64,000 nt of DNA, from assembly GCA_018907035.1 (NCBI GenBank), contig JACCIC010000004.1:2970001-3034000 (forward strand), written 5' to 3'. Positions 22,340 to 35,004 of the stretch are shown one piece after another (position 1 is the stretch's first letter; each line of letters opens with the position of its first letter). The position numbers and the translations under genes were made by a program. The DNA comes from Sycobia sp. Sy_11. Taxonomy: Eukaryota > Arthropoda > Insecta > Hymenoptera > Epichrysomallidae. Below the pieces are notes generated by a model, which was not told the origin of the DNA, made no database searches, and saw only the letters and a list, made by a program, of their open reading frames with translations.

Positions 22340-23100
22340 TCAGCAGGCCTCCCAGAACAAAAGTATTCTGTTCGCTATACTGGCCTTGATTTCCTTCACA
22401 TCCAAGGCTGTAGCCATTAGATACTGCCACCTCCTTTCAAATATGTTTGGACAGTGACACAGCATATGTTCAGGGGTTTTATCCGCTGTGTAACAAAAGC
22501 GACAGGTGGAGTCCCTTGTGAGATCCATTTTGCACATGTGAACATTAAGCTTACCGTGATCCATGAGGATATTGATAAGTACCTTGGTCGATCTTCTACT
22601 GAGACCAAGAATAACCTTGGTCCAGTCCTTTGCATTTCTAATGGCAATTCTGGTCTGCTTGCATTTTCCATTTTTCTCCCATTGTCGACAGTTTTTCTCC
22701 GCTACTCATCCCTCAATCTCTCCCTTGATGAGGGTGTTGCAGAGTCATACAGCCGGCTCCCAGCCACTATAGGGAGCTCTAGCTACCATTTTGGCATGAT
22801 TATCTGCCACCATGCTTCTCTTGATTCCTTGATGATTCGGGACCCACAGCAGCATGCTCTTTCTTCTCAGCCAATCTGTTCAGGACCAGAAAACACTCTC
22901 TAACTAGCTTGAATTTTGTAGTATAGCTATTTAGCGTTTGTAGAGCGCTCTTACTGTTTGAGCAGATACCAATAGGGGTGGTGGGGGCCGCCTCCACGGC
23001 CATCTCCGTCCCTCGCATTATTACCATTAGCTCAGCGTGGGATATCGTCGCAATTGGACAATTGTTCCCCTACCATTACTATTGCGGTACATTCCTGCAC
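22340..23100 (-). pseudogene. LINE ORF2 C-terminus: RNase H and CCHC-type motif
   Basis: Near 23027-22800 the minus strand reads SHAELMVIMRGTEMA and SNSKSALQTLNS, with the Glu and Asp-position motifs of RNase H HI (here Asp is Asn, ICSNSKSAL in place of the usual SDSQAAL). ECFLVLNRLAEK follows. At 22560-22340 comes DSTCRFCYTADKTPEHMLCH, the CX2C...H...C motif found at the C-terminus of I/R1-like ORF2 proteins. Frames change between the blocks. Confidence 0.82.
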
Positions 23101-23176
23101 CTGCACCCCTTTCACTCTTAGAGCCGTCTGTGAACCACAGTTCTCTAATGTTTGGGATGCCTGTTAAGCCAGATTT

Positions 23177-24974
23177 CTATTCCTCTTTGGGTGGGATACT
23201 GACTCTATATTTCTTGTCGAAGAGGAAGCTCCTGTTCGTGACGTCCAGATTCATTCGTAAAATCACCTTTACGTCCAGATCCTTGGGGAGCCGTAATGGC
23301 CCCTCCCTGCTAACCTCTGCGAATAAGCTTTTAATTTTGTGGAAGGCTTTTGCAGTCGCATCCGTCAAAGTCAGTGTGAATGGTTCTATCTTGAGGTGCA
23401 TGCCTAGTGCCGTAGTAGGTGTAGACCTAATCGCGCTTGAAATACTCCTCATTACCATACTCCTTACTCTCGAGTATGCTGACAGCAGTGGATAAGACCG
23501 TTCTCTGTCACCAAACCAGAGCATCATATGTTAGCCTAGGTTTCAGAACAGCCTCATATATCCACTTCATCGTATCTGGTCTGAGGCCCCACGTCCTGCC
23601 TATGGTCCTTCTAATCTGCCACAGTCAAGCCGCCAGCCTGTTACCTATGTGCTTCAGGTGATTTTTCCACGATATCTTACTATCGATGATAACACTTAGA
23701 TATTTCACTTTCTTCTTAGGGTTTAAGGATTGCCCTCCTAGAAACAAGTTGCATTATCTATTCCATTTGTATTTTTTGGTGCAGATAAGGACTTCACTCT
23801 TCACTGAATTAACAGTCAGGTCTGTCTGTCTGTACTACCTGTCAACCACATTGAGGGTGCCTTATAAGATCCCCATAAGGGGGTCTAGAAAGGATCCCCT
23901 GGCGATCACCATGATGTCATCGGCATATTCCACAGCCGTACAACCCATGTTGTTCAGTCATTTCAGAAGGTCGTTCACCACGAGGCACCATTTGAGTGAA
24001 GATGGGACGCTACCTTGCAGGCACCCAGACTCCACTACACCTCGTAGGGTCATACTCCCTTTACTGGTATCCAGAACGCGATTTCCCAACATATGGTCAA
24101 TCCATTTCTTAATGCACGTAGAAGTTTCGTTTCTATGCGTGGCTTGTTTGATAACTCTCCGTGATCTGTGATTGAAAGCCACTTCGATATTCATAAGGAT
24201 ACCTACGGCAAAACCTTTGGCATCCACTTATGTACGAATCATAGATACGGTCCTATGTAGTGTCGTCTCTGTGGATCTTACGACGCGATATGAGTATTGT
24301 TCCGTATGGAGTAGATTATTCATCAAGGCGTTGTTCCTGATGAATCTATCAATCATCCTTTTTACTGTCTAAAGGATAAAGGATGTCAAGCCAATGGGTC
24401 GAAAATCCTTCGGGGATGTATAACCGCATTTGCCTGCTTCAGGTAGGAATACAACTCTTATGCCTAGTCACCTTGCTGGGACATGACCCAAAGTGATATT
24501 TGCCTTAGCCATTTTTATCACCGGACCAATAATGATATCCTCGGCTCTTTGCAAAGAGGCCAGGTAGACTCTATTAGGTCCCAATGCTTTAAATGGGTCA
24601 AAAGAGCTGATGGCCCACCTCATTCTGACAGGTATAACAATCTGGTTTGCTAGCGCCCGGTTAGCGCCGTGTCTAGTATATCCAGACCAGACTCCTTCAT
24701 GTGTTGTTGTACTATCGTTTTGTTCTGTATCACAGAATTTAGGAAAATGTGCGTGGATGACACATCTCAACGTTTCTTCATCCGATGTTGCATATTTGCC
24801 GTCGGGACGTTTCAAAATGCCAAGGACGGCATCAAGATTCTTTGAGAGAATCCTGCTCAACCTGGTTGCCTCTTTTCCCGCGCAGATACTTTCACAGTAA
24901 TTCCTCCAGCTTCTCTCTCTAGCTGGAGAGAGAAGCTGGAGACGATCTGTATGCGTTACAAGTAGATTCTCCAC
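23177..24974 (-). pseudogene. LINE ORF2 reverse transcriptase
   Basis: Reading on the minus strand: 24974-24468 gives the region before RT and its first motifs (FDPFKALGPNRVYLASL, where the family has the A-PGPDG motif). 24227-23958 gives VGILMNIEVAFNHRS (catalytic Asp position is Asn) and GCLQGSVPSSLKWCLVVNDL. Near 23925-23900 the EYADDIMVIA motif holds the YADD catalytic pair. 23527-23177 gives the thumb/connection segment (RSTPTTALGMHLKIEPF). Substitution of the first catalytic Asp and several frameshifts confirm inactivity. Confidence 0.86.
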
Positions 24975-25041
24975 TTGTTCGCCTGGCTCTCTTACGAAGG
25001 CTCTTGGTTTTCTCTTTTAGATAACTTAATTTTCTATTCCA

Positions 25042-25800
25042 CTATCGGATCTCGACTTTCGACTTCGCTTGTTTAGAGCGACAGTTTTTCTCAAAAGCGT
25101 GTCTGATGGTATCGCTAAAGGAATTCGCGTTATTGTCTAGCGTTCGCTTGTCCCTAATGTCAACAAGTATATTCTTCAGTTTATTGTCGACGGACCTCTT
25201 GTGTTCATGCCAATTTGTGCGTTTAGGATCCCGCACTCAAATTGACTCTTCCTCATTGGATATCCCTAACGAGAATGTTTGCAGGGAGTGGTCAGAAAGT
25301 GTTTCCACATCCTCCACTCTCCATCCACTAATTAAGTTGGCTAGGTAGGCGGAACATTGAGTTAGATCAATAACCTGCTCCCTCAGTGAGTGTCGCCCAC
25401 ATTGAGTATCTCTAGCTTTATGCCTGCCAGATATCCTAGTAGTTTAGCACCCCTCTCGTTCGTGTCAATGCTATACCACATCCTGTGGTGATAGTTCGCG
25501 TCACATCCTAGAACTAGAGGAAGGTTGCTAATCATATAATGTTCCATCAGTCTCCGGACTCCTCCTGTAGGGTTGCCAGTGCCGCCATGTGGAAGGTAGG
25601 CAGATGCAACGACTACCGCCACAGTGATCACAGCTAGGTCTCCAGTATAGAGGCCGAGCAGCGGTACAACATTTACACCCTTACCAGAATATAGGCTTTA
25701 GGCCTTAGCGCCTCTGTGTCTCTAATGCACGTAATCCTCGATCCTAGCCCCTTTATATAATGGCAGAGGCACCTTTAAGTGGTACAAATTAATTAAGAGG
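25042..25800 (-). pseudogene. LINE ORF2 endonuclease (AP type)
   Basis: On the minus strand 25631-25383 reads VASAYLPHGG, then LVLGCDANYHHRMW and DTNERGAKLLGYL. This corresponds to the central motifs of the apurinic-like endonuclease of I/R1-type LINEs (G-D/C-x-N-A-H-H-x-x-W). The upstream part (25800-25640) is readable only in pieces; the downstream DPKRTNWHEHKRSV segment is at 25236-25042. Confidence 0.8.
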
Positions 25801-25926
25801 AATGAGATCCCCCAGTATCCACGTCACTGCCTTCAATCAGGTCTGAAGGAGCTCCAGTCCCCCCTCCATTTTCAGCTGAGCCCCCCTCCAGGATAAGCCC
25901 AGTTTGGCCAGCCTTTCGGCTAGCTA

Positions 25927-26991
25927 TTACTTCGCCTCCGAGTTGTTGGCCATCGCCACTATTGCTCCCCGTCTGCAGAAGGAGGCATCAAACTTAGTCC
26001 ATGTATTTGGTGACACACTGTACATTACCTCGACACCGCCTCGAGAAGCGTTGAAAACATTTCCGTGGAGATGAGTGTCTCCGGATAATCCTGATGCACC
26101 ATGACACATGTTAGGGGATTTGACTTTTGCGCGTTCTTGAGGATCCCAGCATCCACTAGCTGTCCCCCAGTGGGGAGCAGAGGGCAAGACTTTGAGCCGG
26201 TACCACTACCGTCTCCATCCTTAGATTTCTTGAATTCTCCAGAGGCCAAGGGCGGTGTCTTATCAGATCTTTGTCGTCTCTTGACCCCTATCTTGATCTG
26301 TGCAGCAAAGCCTGATTTGTCAGACCCGGTAGTTCTACATTTCCGGGCTAACTTCCTCCTGGCTAAGCTGCACAGCCTCTTTTTGCTTGGGGACTTCTTA
26401 TCCTCATCCTCGCTGGACTGGGGTCACATCTATTCCCGGCTTAGTACTTGGAGCTGCGTCCACCTTGACCTCCTGGCCAGCTATCGTAGTTGAGGGATCC
26501 GGGGGCAATACTTTACCCCGAGCCTCGCCTTCCACTTCAAGGTTCTTGTTTGCCGGTTTATTTTCCATTCTGATCCCATCAGTAGCTAGGGAAGTGCTGA
26601 CTATCGGCACAGAGCCCCGCATGTGCAGGTTAGGCTAATTACTCGGAGAGGTCGCCCGGTGTCCCCAAGGCATCGTTAGACACCGCAACTATCCCAGCGG
26701 CCAAGTTAGTCCCCTCGGTACGATAGATCTAACCTTAGGACTGGGGGTCGGATTTAATATCCATTCCGCCTCCTTCCAGACGAAATAGGGGTTATTCTTA
26801 GCCTCTGAGGGATCCACATGGACATTCTCAAAAGCCCCAAGACTAAACTCTAGTTGTGAGAGTATTCCAAGCAGGTTCCCGTTAAGGGTCCAGCTTGAGG
26901 TAGGTACTTTTGGAGCCCGAGAGACGGTTTGCCGCATCAGCACAATTTCACCACCATGCCTCGCCCAGAGGTCGAGACTCCCTTCTCTCAC
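25927..26991 (-). pseudogene. LINE ORF1 (gag-like)
   Basis: Low-complexity basic and acidic N-terminal parts are followed by a globular segment at about 26150-25930 (PLTCVMVHQDYPETLISTEM, then VAMANNSEAK). I compare this with the DUF4780-like domain carried by ORF1 of many insect I-type LINEs. That comparison is from memory of the pattern and is tentative. There is no zinc knuckle. Three or more frame changes are needed. Confidence 0.6.
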
Positions 26992-27045
26992 AGCTATTAC
27001 CAGCTCAGCCGCCCAGAACCCCTAGGGAAGCCCCGGTGGAAAATG

Positions 27046-28924
27046 TTCATTTAAAATTTAATAAATATTTTTTTCTTTTCCAATTGGATATGATTGAATT
27101 ATTTACTTTAAACAACTTCATATTTTGTTCTTGAAATGTATACTTTAAATATTTAAAATACAAAAACATAAGTTTAGATTCAGTAAAGATAATCATTCTT
27201 AACAATTATTTCATGGAGGAATATTAAACTATGTATTAACGAAAAGTCCAATGGATCTAAAAACACCAATCGGCAACAAGCTGTTGAATAATACAGAAAT
27301 AAATCCAAAACAATCAATTTTTATTATAGAACCATTTATGCCAACAGCACTAACAGTGGAGGAAAATCATGCGAGAACGTTTTATTTCACTAGGTTTGAT
27401 ATTCGAAAAAAGAGAATGTGAAAGTCTTTATTAACAAATGAGATGGCGAAGGTAATAAAAAGAATCTTATGAGATTTAAAGTAAATATTTAATATTATAT
27501 ATCAGAGAAAAATATTATATATTAGAGAATTGCTCTTGAAATGTAGCAAAAATTGCAAAAATTAGAAGGGTGACGTCTATATGGTGTGGGTAAAATTAGA
27601 GTTAAATATAATAAGTGTGTGGAAACATTTTTATAATTTTAGAAATTAATTTAAATGTTCAAAAATATTGTTACCAAATTTCCTAGCTGAATGGCAAACT
27701 GAAATCGAACCGAGTACCGGTCCGAATATGTTGTAGTTGGGCCGTGTATTCGATGCAGTTGGCCGTTCCATTTATAATCCGTTGTGTCTACTGCTTTTTA
27801 TAAATGGTCTTAGTTTTTATTCCGAAAAAGCAGATACTTCTTATCCAATTTTAGATTCATTCATTCATTCACATTTCTTCTCATCTGATGATGGGGCAAT
27901 AGATGCGCAACTAAGGCCTCAATGTTTGCCAATAATTAGTTCGAGCAGTTTTAACATACTCAAAAAGTCATGAATCAAGTTTAGTCTCGGAGTTAGCGAC
28001 ATTTTCTTGTCATAGGTTTATCCTCGACCGAAAATTCGTTTAAATGATTAATTTGAATGTGCTCTAAAGCGATATGCTTTAAACTTTGTAAAAATGGTAA
28101 AAAAAATTATAAAAACCAAGTCTTATAGAATAATTTTGAGTTAAGAAAAAACTTTTAATTTAAACAAAAGTTGTGTATCTTACTGAAATAAATATTCTAT
28201 GTTCTATATATTTTTGGTCTAAAGTTAATAATTATTCAGAAAAACGCAAGTAATTATGAATGTTTCGAGCTCCTATCAGCTCACGTCATAGTCGATATAT
28301 CAGGAATCTACTTCGCCGCTCAAATGATACATGGTAAAATACTTTTTAATTTTAAATTTTACTCATAAAATTTTGTATTGTACATTATTATGATATAAGT
28401 AAGCAAAATAGATGTTTTCCAATGAGGTTATGTTTGACTATCGATCGATATGAGGCACAAATTAGGACATCAATCAAACAACACGACACTATTTTTTCAT
28501 ACGAAGGGCGCTTTATCTTCTTTGAAGTAGTGCACAAAAAATGGAGATTATGGAATGAAAACATTCCAAATATTTTTCCTTTGTTAGTTATGCTTACTTC
28601 GAGCGAGCAGATACCAACCTTGAGGTATGAAATGCCCTCGCTCCGAAATAAGTTATCCCATCATAAAATGAAATCATTTGGACTTGAAAAAATATAATAT
28701 CGTCGGTTTTCTTTTAAGATTTTTTTATAACAGTTTATTTGAACGTTCTTGGCCCATGAAATTAAGGCATTTCTATATTTTGTTATATAAATAATTTGTA
28801 AAACTGTTAACGAAGTATGATCAACTGCTATTAAACGCTAGATTCAACTTAATTAAATTTATTAATGAGATAAATAATATTTTGCCGTGCAACGACGAGC
28901 TAAAAAATTATAGATGTCACACTT
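27046..28924. other. no gene recognised
   Basis: AT-rich. Open frames at 27737-27973 (78 codons) and 28422-28697 (91 codons) show no recognisable domain. The latter begins after a less AT-rich patch (28255-28330) that may be a small unclassified repeat. Confidence 0.4.
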
Positions 28925-29110
28925 CTCCCGTCGATATATAACATACATGTAGAAATAATTAGACATAGGCTAGTAAAAGAAATAAAAGAAATAAAGTTGC
29001 TGACAGAAGGTCAACACGATTTTCAAAAACGTAAGCAACCATAGGTAACATATACGATTCAAATAATAAGGCGACTTTGTAAATATCAAGAGCTATATAC
29101 GTTCGATCAT

Positions 29111-29190
29111 CGATTTTTTTTTATTTTGTGTTGATATCGGTGTACCGAGCATATATTCATGGCTTCAGCTCTATAGCATTATTTGTTTGT
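29111..29190 (-). mobile_element. short tRNA-like SINE copy
   Basis: On the minus strand this reads AATGCTATAGAGCTGAAGCC (A-box-like), then CTCGGTACACCGATAT and an A-rich tail (AAAATAAAAAAAAAT). A near-identical 72-bp copy lies at 53241-53312. Head and tail resemble the longer SINEs at 30031-30212 and 44781-44990, but the middle is shorter, so it may be a deleted subfamily. Confidence 0.5.
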
Positions 29191-29192
29191 TT

Positions 29193-30292
29193 GTGACAGG
29201 CATAAAAAGTTATCAGTGTTTTGTGTGCTGATGAAAATGTTAGTATATGGATCGGCTCATGCAATACTATTTTTTGGATGTTTTGGGGATCATACTTGTG
29301 TTAGCGAAATTCGCTCTAAAACTACTGAATTTTGTTCAAAGAACAGTCGCAAGACCATAACTCAGGAGATGTTAATTGAAGTCAATAATGATGCTGATTT
29401 TCTCAAAAGGGTTATAATTGGTGATGGATAATGGATATACGGTTATGATGTCGAAATTACAACCCAATCATCTCAATGGAAAAGCCAGAAGAACCAAGAG
29501 CGAAGAAAGCACGCCAAGGTCATTCAAATGTCAAGATTTTGCTCACTCTCTTCTTTAATTACCGTGGCGTAGTGCATCAGGAATTCTTACCACAAGGTCG
29601 TACGGTGAATAAGTAGTACCACCTTGAAGTTATGTGCCGTTTGCAAAAGGCGAAACTTAGAAAATGTCCAGAACTTTGGAAAAACAATTCGTGGCTTTTG
29701 CATCACAATAATACACCTGCTCATTCATTGTTACTTGAGAAAAGTTTTTGGCCAAAACGAAAACCACAATCATGCTTCAGTCTTCCTATTCACTAGATTT
29801 GGCACCCAATGATTTTTGTGTTTTGCCAAAACTGAAAAGACCCATGAAAGGACATAGATTTTCAACGCTTGAGGACATAAAAATTGCATCGATGAAAGAT
29901 CTCAAGGCTATACCAAAAATGATTATCAGAAGTGCGTCGATTATTGGAAAAAGTTTTGGCATGAGTGTATTATATCTGAGGTGGGTTACTTTGAAGGAGA
30001 CAACATACATTTTTTTTTATATTATTTAACGTCGTTTTATTTATGCTTCCAAATATCGGTGCTAATCAGCGACGGAGGTCTACAATGTGTTTGTAAACAA
30101 AGCACATGTAAACTATTACAGCGGTGCTTGTGTCAATCGGCCGAGACCAGGATTTGAACTCGGATCACCGAGTTACTAGTCCTTCGCTCTAGCGATAAAG
30201 CCATCGTAGGCCTCGAGAACATACGTATTGATTAAGAAATAAATATTTTTTGAGAAAACCAAAAAGTCACCTTTTGATCTGAACACACCTCG
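29193..30292 (+). mobile_element. degenerate mariner (family 5, irritans/SETMAR-like)
   Basis: Coding pieces on the plus strand: NNDADFLKRVIIGDG and WIYGYDVE (first catalytic region near 29390-29450), QSSQWKS and EFLPQGRTV-like near 29585. SLDLAPNDFCVLPKLKRPMK follows at 29790-29850, where the third Asp is present. The right end at 30292 (AAAAGGTGACTTTTTGG in complement, then CGAGGTGTGTTCAGATC) is followed by TA. The left end was not found and may be lost. A SINE has inserted between the gene and the right end. Confidence 0.72.
30031..30212 (-). mobile_element. tRNA-derived SINE, full-length copy 1
   Basis: On the minus strand the head GATGGCTTTATCGCTAGAGC (A-box) is followed by GATCCGAGTTCAAATCCTGG (B-box), as in tRNA-derived SINEs. 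The body contains GACACAAGCACCGCTG and GTAGACCTCCGTCGCTGA, and the end is A/T-rich (AAATAAAACG). It matches 44781-44990 over about 170 bp at roughly 80% identity. RNA polymerase III internal promoter boxes are visible. It lies inside mariner family 5, so it is younger than that insertion. Confidence 0.78.
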
Positions 30293-30740
30293 TATTATGA
30301 GAGATCATGAAAAAGAATAATATAAGCAAATACATTATAAAAAAAGTCGAGGACATTTATGTAGAAATAACGGTAAGAATTAGAGGACAAGCATGACTAA
30401 TAAGAAAATTTGCACAGTAAAGGGATTGAAGTAAAGATGTATCTAAGCGAATTAAAAGAAGCATTTAAAAAGAGGAGTTTTGTATGTATGAAGTTAAGAA
30501 ATTCTAGCTTATAGAGCGTAGCGTGTGCAAATAACCTCATGTAAATGGCAGAAACTAAAATACCGCTAATAAATACAATGAAAATAATAAAGAAGTTATT
30601 GAAAAACGGGGAATTGTTATTGAATAGAGAGAAAATAAAGATATTATGATTTAATAATGCACTGTCTATAAATATGCAACTGGTTTTTTCTCATTTTTAA
30701 TCCTCTCTTCTCATGTAGCCTATTATAGAATTACCTCGAG

Positions 30741-30752
30741 ACCCCCCCCCCC
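30741..30752. repeat. poly-C tract
   Basis: About 12 C residues followed by TAAAAAGCACG. A similar poly-C lies at 31381-31390 and another begins at 58791. Confidence 0.8.
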
Positions 30753-31190
30753 TAAAAAGCACGTAGTTTTTTTCAGTATAAACATGATTCATATTTTTTC
30801 ATTGTAAACAAATGAAAAAACATTATAAATCTTTTATTTATTTAAGGTACCTAATTCAAAAAATGGTGAAACAAACAAAATATGCAAATCATTAACTACA
30901 GATACACCTTTATTTACTATTTAACAATCGAATTGCTGACTGATTATATCTACTTTAATCTTGTCTTTCTCAAAATATTCCACTTTATTGTTTCAATGAT
31001 ATTTTAGGTATTATAGATTTCCTGTAAGCCATACCATGCCTAATCTGTCCAAAACACTGATCATGGTTTGCTGTCTTTAAATAAAACACTACTTATGGTA
31101 TCTTCGTGGAATATCGTCAAAACAAATGAGTGTGTAAACGAGAAAAGGCGTATATCTGATTTATTCACCTGAATTCTATTTCTCATCTTC

Positions 31191-31193
<3 letters not shown>

Positions 31194-31241
<48 letters not shown>
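31194..31241. repeat. (TA)n microsatellite
   Basis: About 24 TA units. Confidence 0.95.
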
Positions 31242-31246
<5 letters not shown>

Positions 31247-31394
31247 CACATTATTTGTTGAGCATTGTAAGACTATTAAGCAGGCTTTTAAAATCATTTT
31301 AAAAAATATAACGCAAATTTAACTACATGTGCGGACACAGCTTCTCTCCCCCATATAACGCATCGATGACTTTCAGTAGACCCCCCCCCCTTTG

Positions 31395-31545
31395 TTGCAT
31401 GCCGAACTATCAAGGGATTTCCAAGAAAGCGACGTCTACCGGACAGATCTGAACTACCATCTTCGGCCAATATTTGATAAGCTTTTCCCATGAAAAGCGA
31501 ATGGAGTTTCCACTTCTTTCTATCGTCCATAAGTTTAGTATTACT
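31395..31545 (-). repeat. unclassified dispersed repeat, copy 2
   Basis: The complement of this segment matches 10258-10405 (landmarks AGAAGTGGAAACT, ATCTGTCCGGTAGACGTC, GCTTTCTTGGAAATCC). The minus strand is open for 94 codons across it (31578-31294), including KKWKLHSLFMGKAYQ, but no family was recognised. Confidence 0.65.
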
Positions 31546-31599
31546 AAAGAGAGAGAAAGAGATCAAACAGTTAAGCATTGTAAGTTTTTCTCATGATTG

Positions 31600-34500
31600 T
31601 CGCGCTTTTTTAACATAGACGGCATACTTTCTCGAGCAGTATATGCTATAAAGGTACTAATTTAATATGGGTTCAATGCACATAGAGAGCGCTGTAAGTA
31701 CTAACATATTTTCACATGCCGGAATTTCAAGATGTCTTCGCTATATCTTTACCATGTCTTCGCTCTATAAGGGTCTGTTTGAATAAAATTTTCGTATATA
31801 CTCTTAAGTGCACGCTGCTTTATGCACGTACAGAAAAATATTTCGGAATTACTTCTATTCTTATCATGAAAATTTTATTTCTATGGCCGTAATAACTTAC
31901 TAGTAGGTACATTTTTAATGAAAATGTTTAGATCCGAAGTTAAAATGTATAATCTAATTTTGTAAGACGATAAAAGTAGTTGTGTTAGAAGTGCATATGA
32001 AATGAGTGCATGTGAAATTCTATTGAAGGTGCGCGTAGCTCTTGATTGCATTGATTACGTTTAACATAATAATCAATATGATATTAACAAAATATGTCTA
32101 ACAAGATATTTTATATTCACACTTCAGCGTAAATATAGGTATATCAAATTAGATTATTATTTAGAATATAAAGATTGTCTTTCTATGATTTTTTTTTAAT
32201 TTGATAGAATGTAAATTCATCAATCAATTAACAAATTTAAATTAAAAGCTGATGTTGTAAAGGTGTAAATGAATATAATTTTGTGTGCGTAATGAGCGAG
32301 AATGCATGTGCGGTAATAACATCTTATATGATTTTATATTATGTGTTAAACTTTAAATAATTTAGTTACAAAATAACCATTTATTATAAAAAAGAATGGA
32401 GACTTTAACATATATTTTTAGATTTGAGGTTAGTTTTAACAATTTTGTAAATACAAAATGAACTATAGCATTGACAAAATATTCATTCATTTTACAAACA
32501 GTAAATTTAGTAATTTAATCTTACATTTACTAATTCTTATAATTGGATTGAAATATTTTTATGAATAGATATGAATTGTATCATAAGTTTACATTAAATT
32601 AATTATGTTAATAAAATTAAAAGTAAGAAAAATTTGTGTTTCAAATAATTTGATACAATTTTTCACATCAGAAAATACATATTGGTTCAACTTTGTTAAA
32701 TTATAATAAACGTTATAATTTAGCGTGTTTTATAATACAAAAGTTAGTAATGGAAATAATATATTTGTAATGTTTATTTAATAATTTTTTGTGTAATCAG
32801 AAGAATTTGTTTCTCAGATTAAGTTCAGTTAATATCAAACTTTATAAATATGTGAAATCATTGTAATTATTGTTTATAATTTAAATTTTTTTATTTTTTA
32901 TTTAATTTATAAATATTACACTTTAATTCTTAAAATGTACAAGCCTTCTTAATATCAAGATTAATTGAAATATAATAAAAGTGATTAATATGATCTTTAT
33001 AATTTTGTTTTGAAAATTATTTTAATACAAATCCAGACAAAGCTATTTATCAAAATTTATTTAACATTAGCAGTTAATTTAAAATGATAAAAAAAACAAA
33101 GTTTAATTAAAATATTACACATAATTTAGAATAAATTAATACTATACATATATTAAAATAACATTGATTATTGCACATATGATTCAGAGATAAAAAGAAT
33201 AGCAAAATTAGATGAGTTGAATGAAAGATTGAAACAAATTTAAATTTATATTCAAAATTATTTAAGTATAGAAAATTGCCTTAAGTTTATTTATTTATTA
33301 TTAAACATATTTATAATTTTTCATAATCATTGTTTGAAATTTTAAGTATTAAAATTTCTCATAGAATTTTAGTAAGTAATTTTTACTTAATTTAAATGTA
33401 AGTTTTAAAACATGAAAATAAATTATACTTAAATATATTTTTAAATATATAAATAATATTATATTTTACATTGGCTTTTTTCAAAACTACCCAATTTGAG
33501 TCTATAGAAATTACACATTTTTTAAATAAGTTGGCAGAATAATCTAAAGACATGGAAAGTAATTTCTTATTTTATGACTCAAATTCTAATATTAATATTT
33601 TTAAAAGTATTTCAGACTAAAGATTTTTATTTACTTCCCCCATAGTTGGTATTAAAATTTGTAACTAAAATTATTTGCAATTTAATTAGAATTAGTTTTA
33701 ATTGAAGCTTTTTGTTCTTGTATAAACTTAGACCAATTGTATTATCAAAGCACACGGTAGTATGCTAAAAATAAGTAAGTCCCACTGTCATGTTTATATA
33801 CTATAATAATTTATTGTTTTCATATAACTATTTTAAATAGTTGAAATATTATCAATTTAAAAATAAGAGAATAAAACATTTCCATGTCGAGATAAGAGAT
33901 TTTTTGAAAATATATTTAAATACATAAATCAGGAATGAACATCTCAATTAGTTTGAAGTATTAAATGAATTTATTTAATAAACAATTTAATTAAAGTACA
34001 ATAAAATAAAATTTCATAGTATGATGTAAATTTAATATTAATACAATTTAGGTTTGAGATTTCTTAATCTTAATATATTTATATGAAAAGTTAATACATA
34101 GGTTATGTTCAAATTTAATATTTTGTATTTTAGACATGTTAGTGTGTACTGTAATAATTTCATAAACTAGTTGTTGAATAACAATCATTATTAAAATTAA
34201 TACTTGGATAGTTGATTATACTAGAATATTTTTAAATTTTATTAAAGTTATGTAATATTATATTGAACTACAGTTAATATGATAATAATTTTGAGTAAAA
34301 AAATTTGTTAGAAAATTTGTATACATGAAAAGCAAAGCTTACTCATTTTACTCCAAAATTTAATCGAACTCAGATATAACGAAGTTGGAACCTATACAGT
34401 TTCATCTGGTATTCTTAATATATCAACTACATGGTATAGTTTGTATATAGTACCATACCCTTTAATTCCATTTGGTCTTTTATGAATACATTCTGTTACA

Positions 34501-35004
34501 TTAAATTGATACCAGAGATCTCCAATTTAAAAAGTCAATTTTGCTATCTGTATATAGTTACATTGCGTGATGTTCAATAATCATAATGACTTTTAAACAT
34601 TTTAAATTAATTAATGTTACCATTCCCTTTATTTAATTATAATCTAACCAGGAGAAGCCAAGACATTTGGTTGGCTAATTTGGTTTACACTGAACGAGTA
34701 CTCTTGCTTATTTCCAAAATGAGTCCTGTAAAGTTTTAATAGCTAACACTGTTCTATTTGCACATTAGTGCACTTTTCTCTATTGAAATTGGTTCTATTG
34801 TAAAGCCTGAAATTTTTATTAATGAAAATCCCTACTTTTGGTAATGGAATCTAAAAAATAAAGTCATATGATTTTCTAGACAAGTACTTATCTTTCAATT
34901 AATAATAAAAAAATTATGCTTCTACAGATAGGTTTATTAGAACTTTTTTGATTGAAATATTATTCTTTTTTTAAAACCAGCACTGAAAGACAGTCAAATA
35001 TTTT
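31600..35004. other. AT-rich intronic DNA, nothing recognised
   Basis: About 3.4 kb, extremely AT-rich, with no open frames above background and no terminal repeats noticed. Confidence 0.5.

Larger units (their letters stand above)
22213..27045 (-). mobile_element. non-LTR retrotransposon (LINE) with RNase H, I/LOA-type, degenerate
   Basis: About 4.8 kb of balanced composition in AT-rich surroundings. On the minus strand the order is ORF1 (gag-like), endonuclease, reverse transcriptase, RNase H and a C-terminal zinc-like motif. The element ends in an (AAT)n tail (22213-22257), typical of I-type and related LINEs. RNase H in the same polyprotein fits the I/Ingi/LOA clades rather than R1 or RTE. 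Many frameshifts and stops make it clearly old. The 5' boundary is set by the composition change near 27045. Confidence 0.88.
28925..30660 (+). mobile_element. LINE reverse transcriptase fragment, interrupted by later insertions
   Basis: 28927-29110 reads IYNIHVEIIRHRLVKEIK, LLTEGQHDFQK and GNIYDSNN, a classic RT segment. After the inserted block 29111-30292 it resumes at 30295 with IMKKNNISKYIIKKVEDIY and continues to about 30655 (LNREKTKIL in pieces). The two halves belong to one RT in the right order, with the YADD region lost or unreadable. The clade is undetermined; stops are frequent. Confidence 0.65.

Noticed and set aside
28422..28697. 91-codon open frame in intron 1
   Set aside because: No motif, no repeat relationship and no composition typical of the coding exons seen here.
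29045..29085. Possible left terminal repeat of mariner family 5 (TACGATTCAAATAATAAGGCGAC)
   Set aside because: The match to the right end is weak, and the LINE RT frame reads through this position, so it belongs to the LINE.
30120..30212. A tRNA gene
   Set aside because: A- and B-boxes are present, but the acceptor arms do not pair convincingly and a SINE body and tail follow; the second copy at 44781 shows the same extended structure.
30668..30700. Tc1-like left end (CACTGTCTATAAATATGCAA)
   Set aside because: No inverted partner and no transposase nearby.
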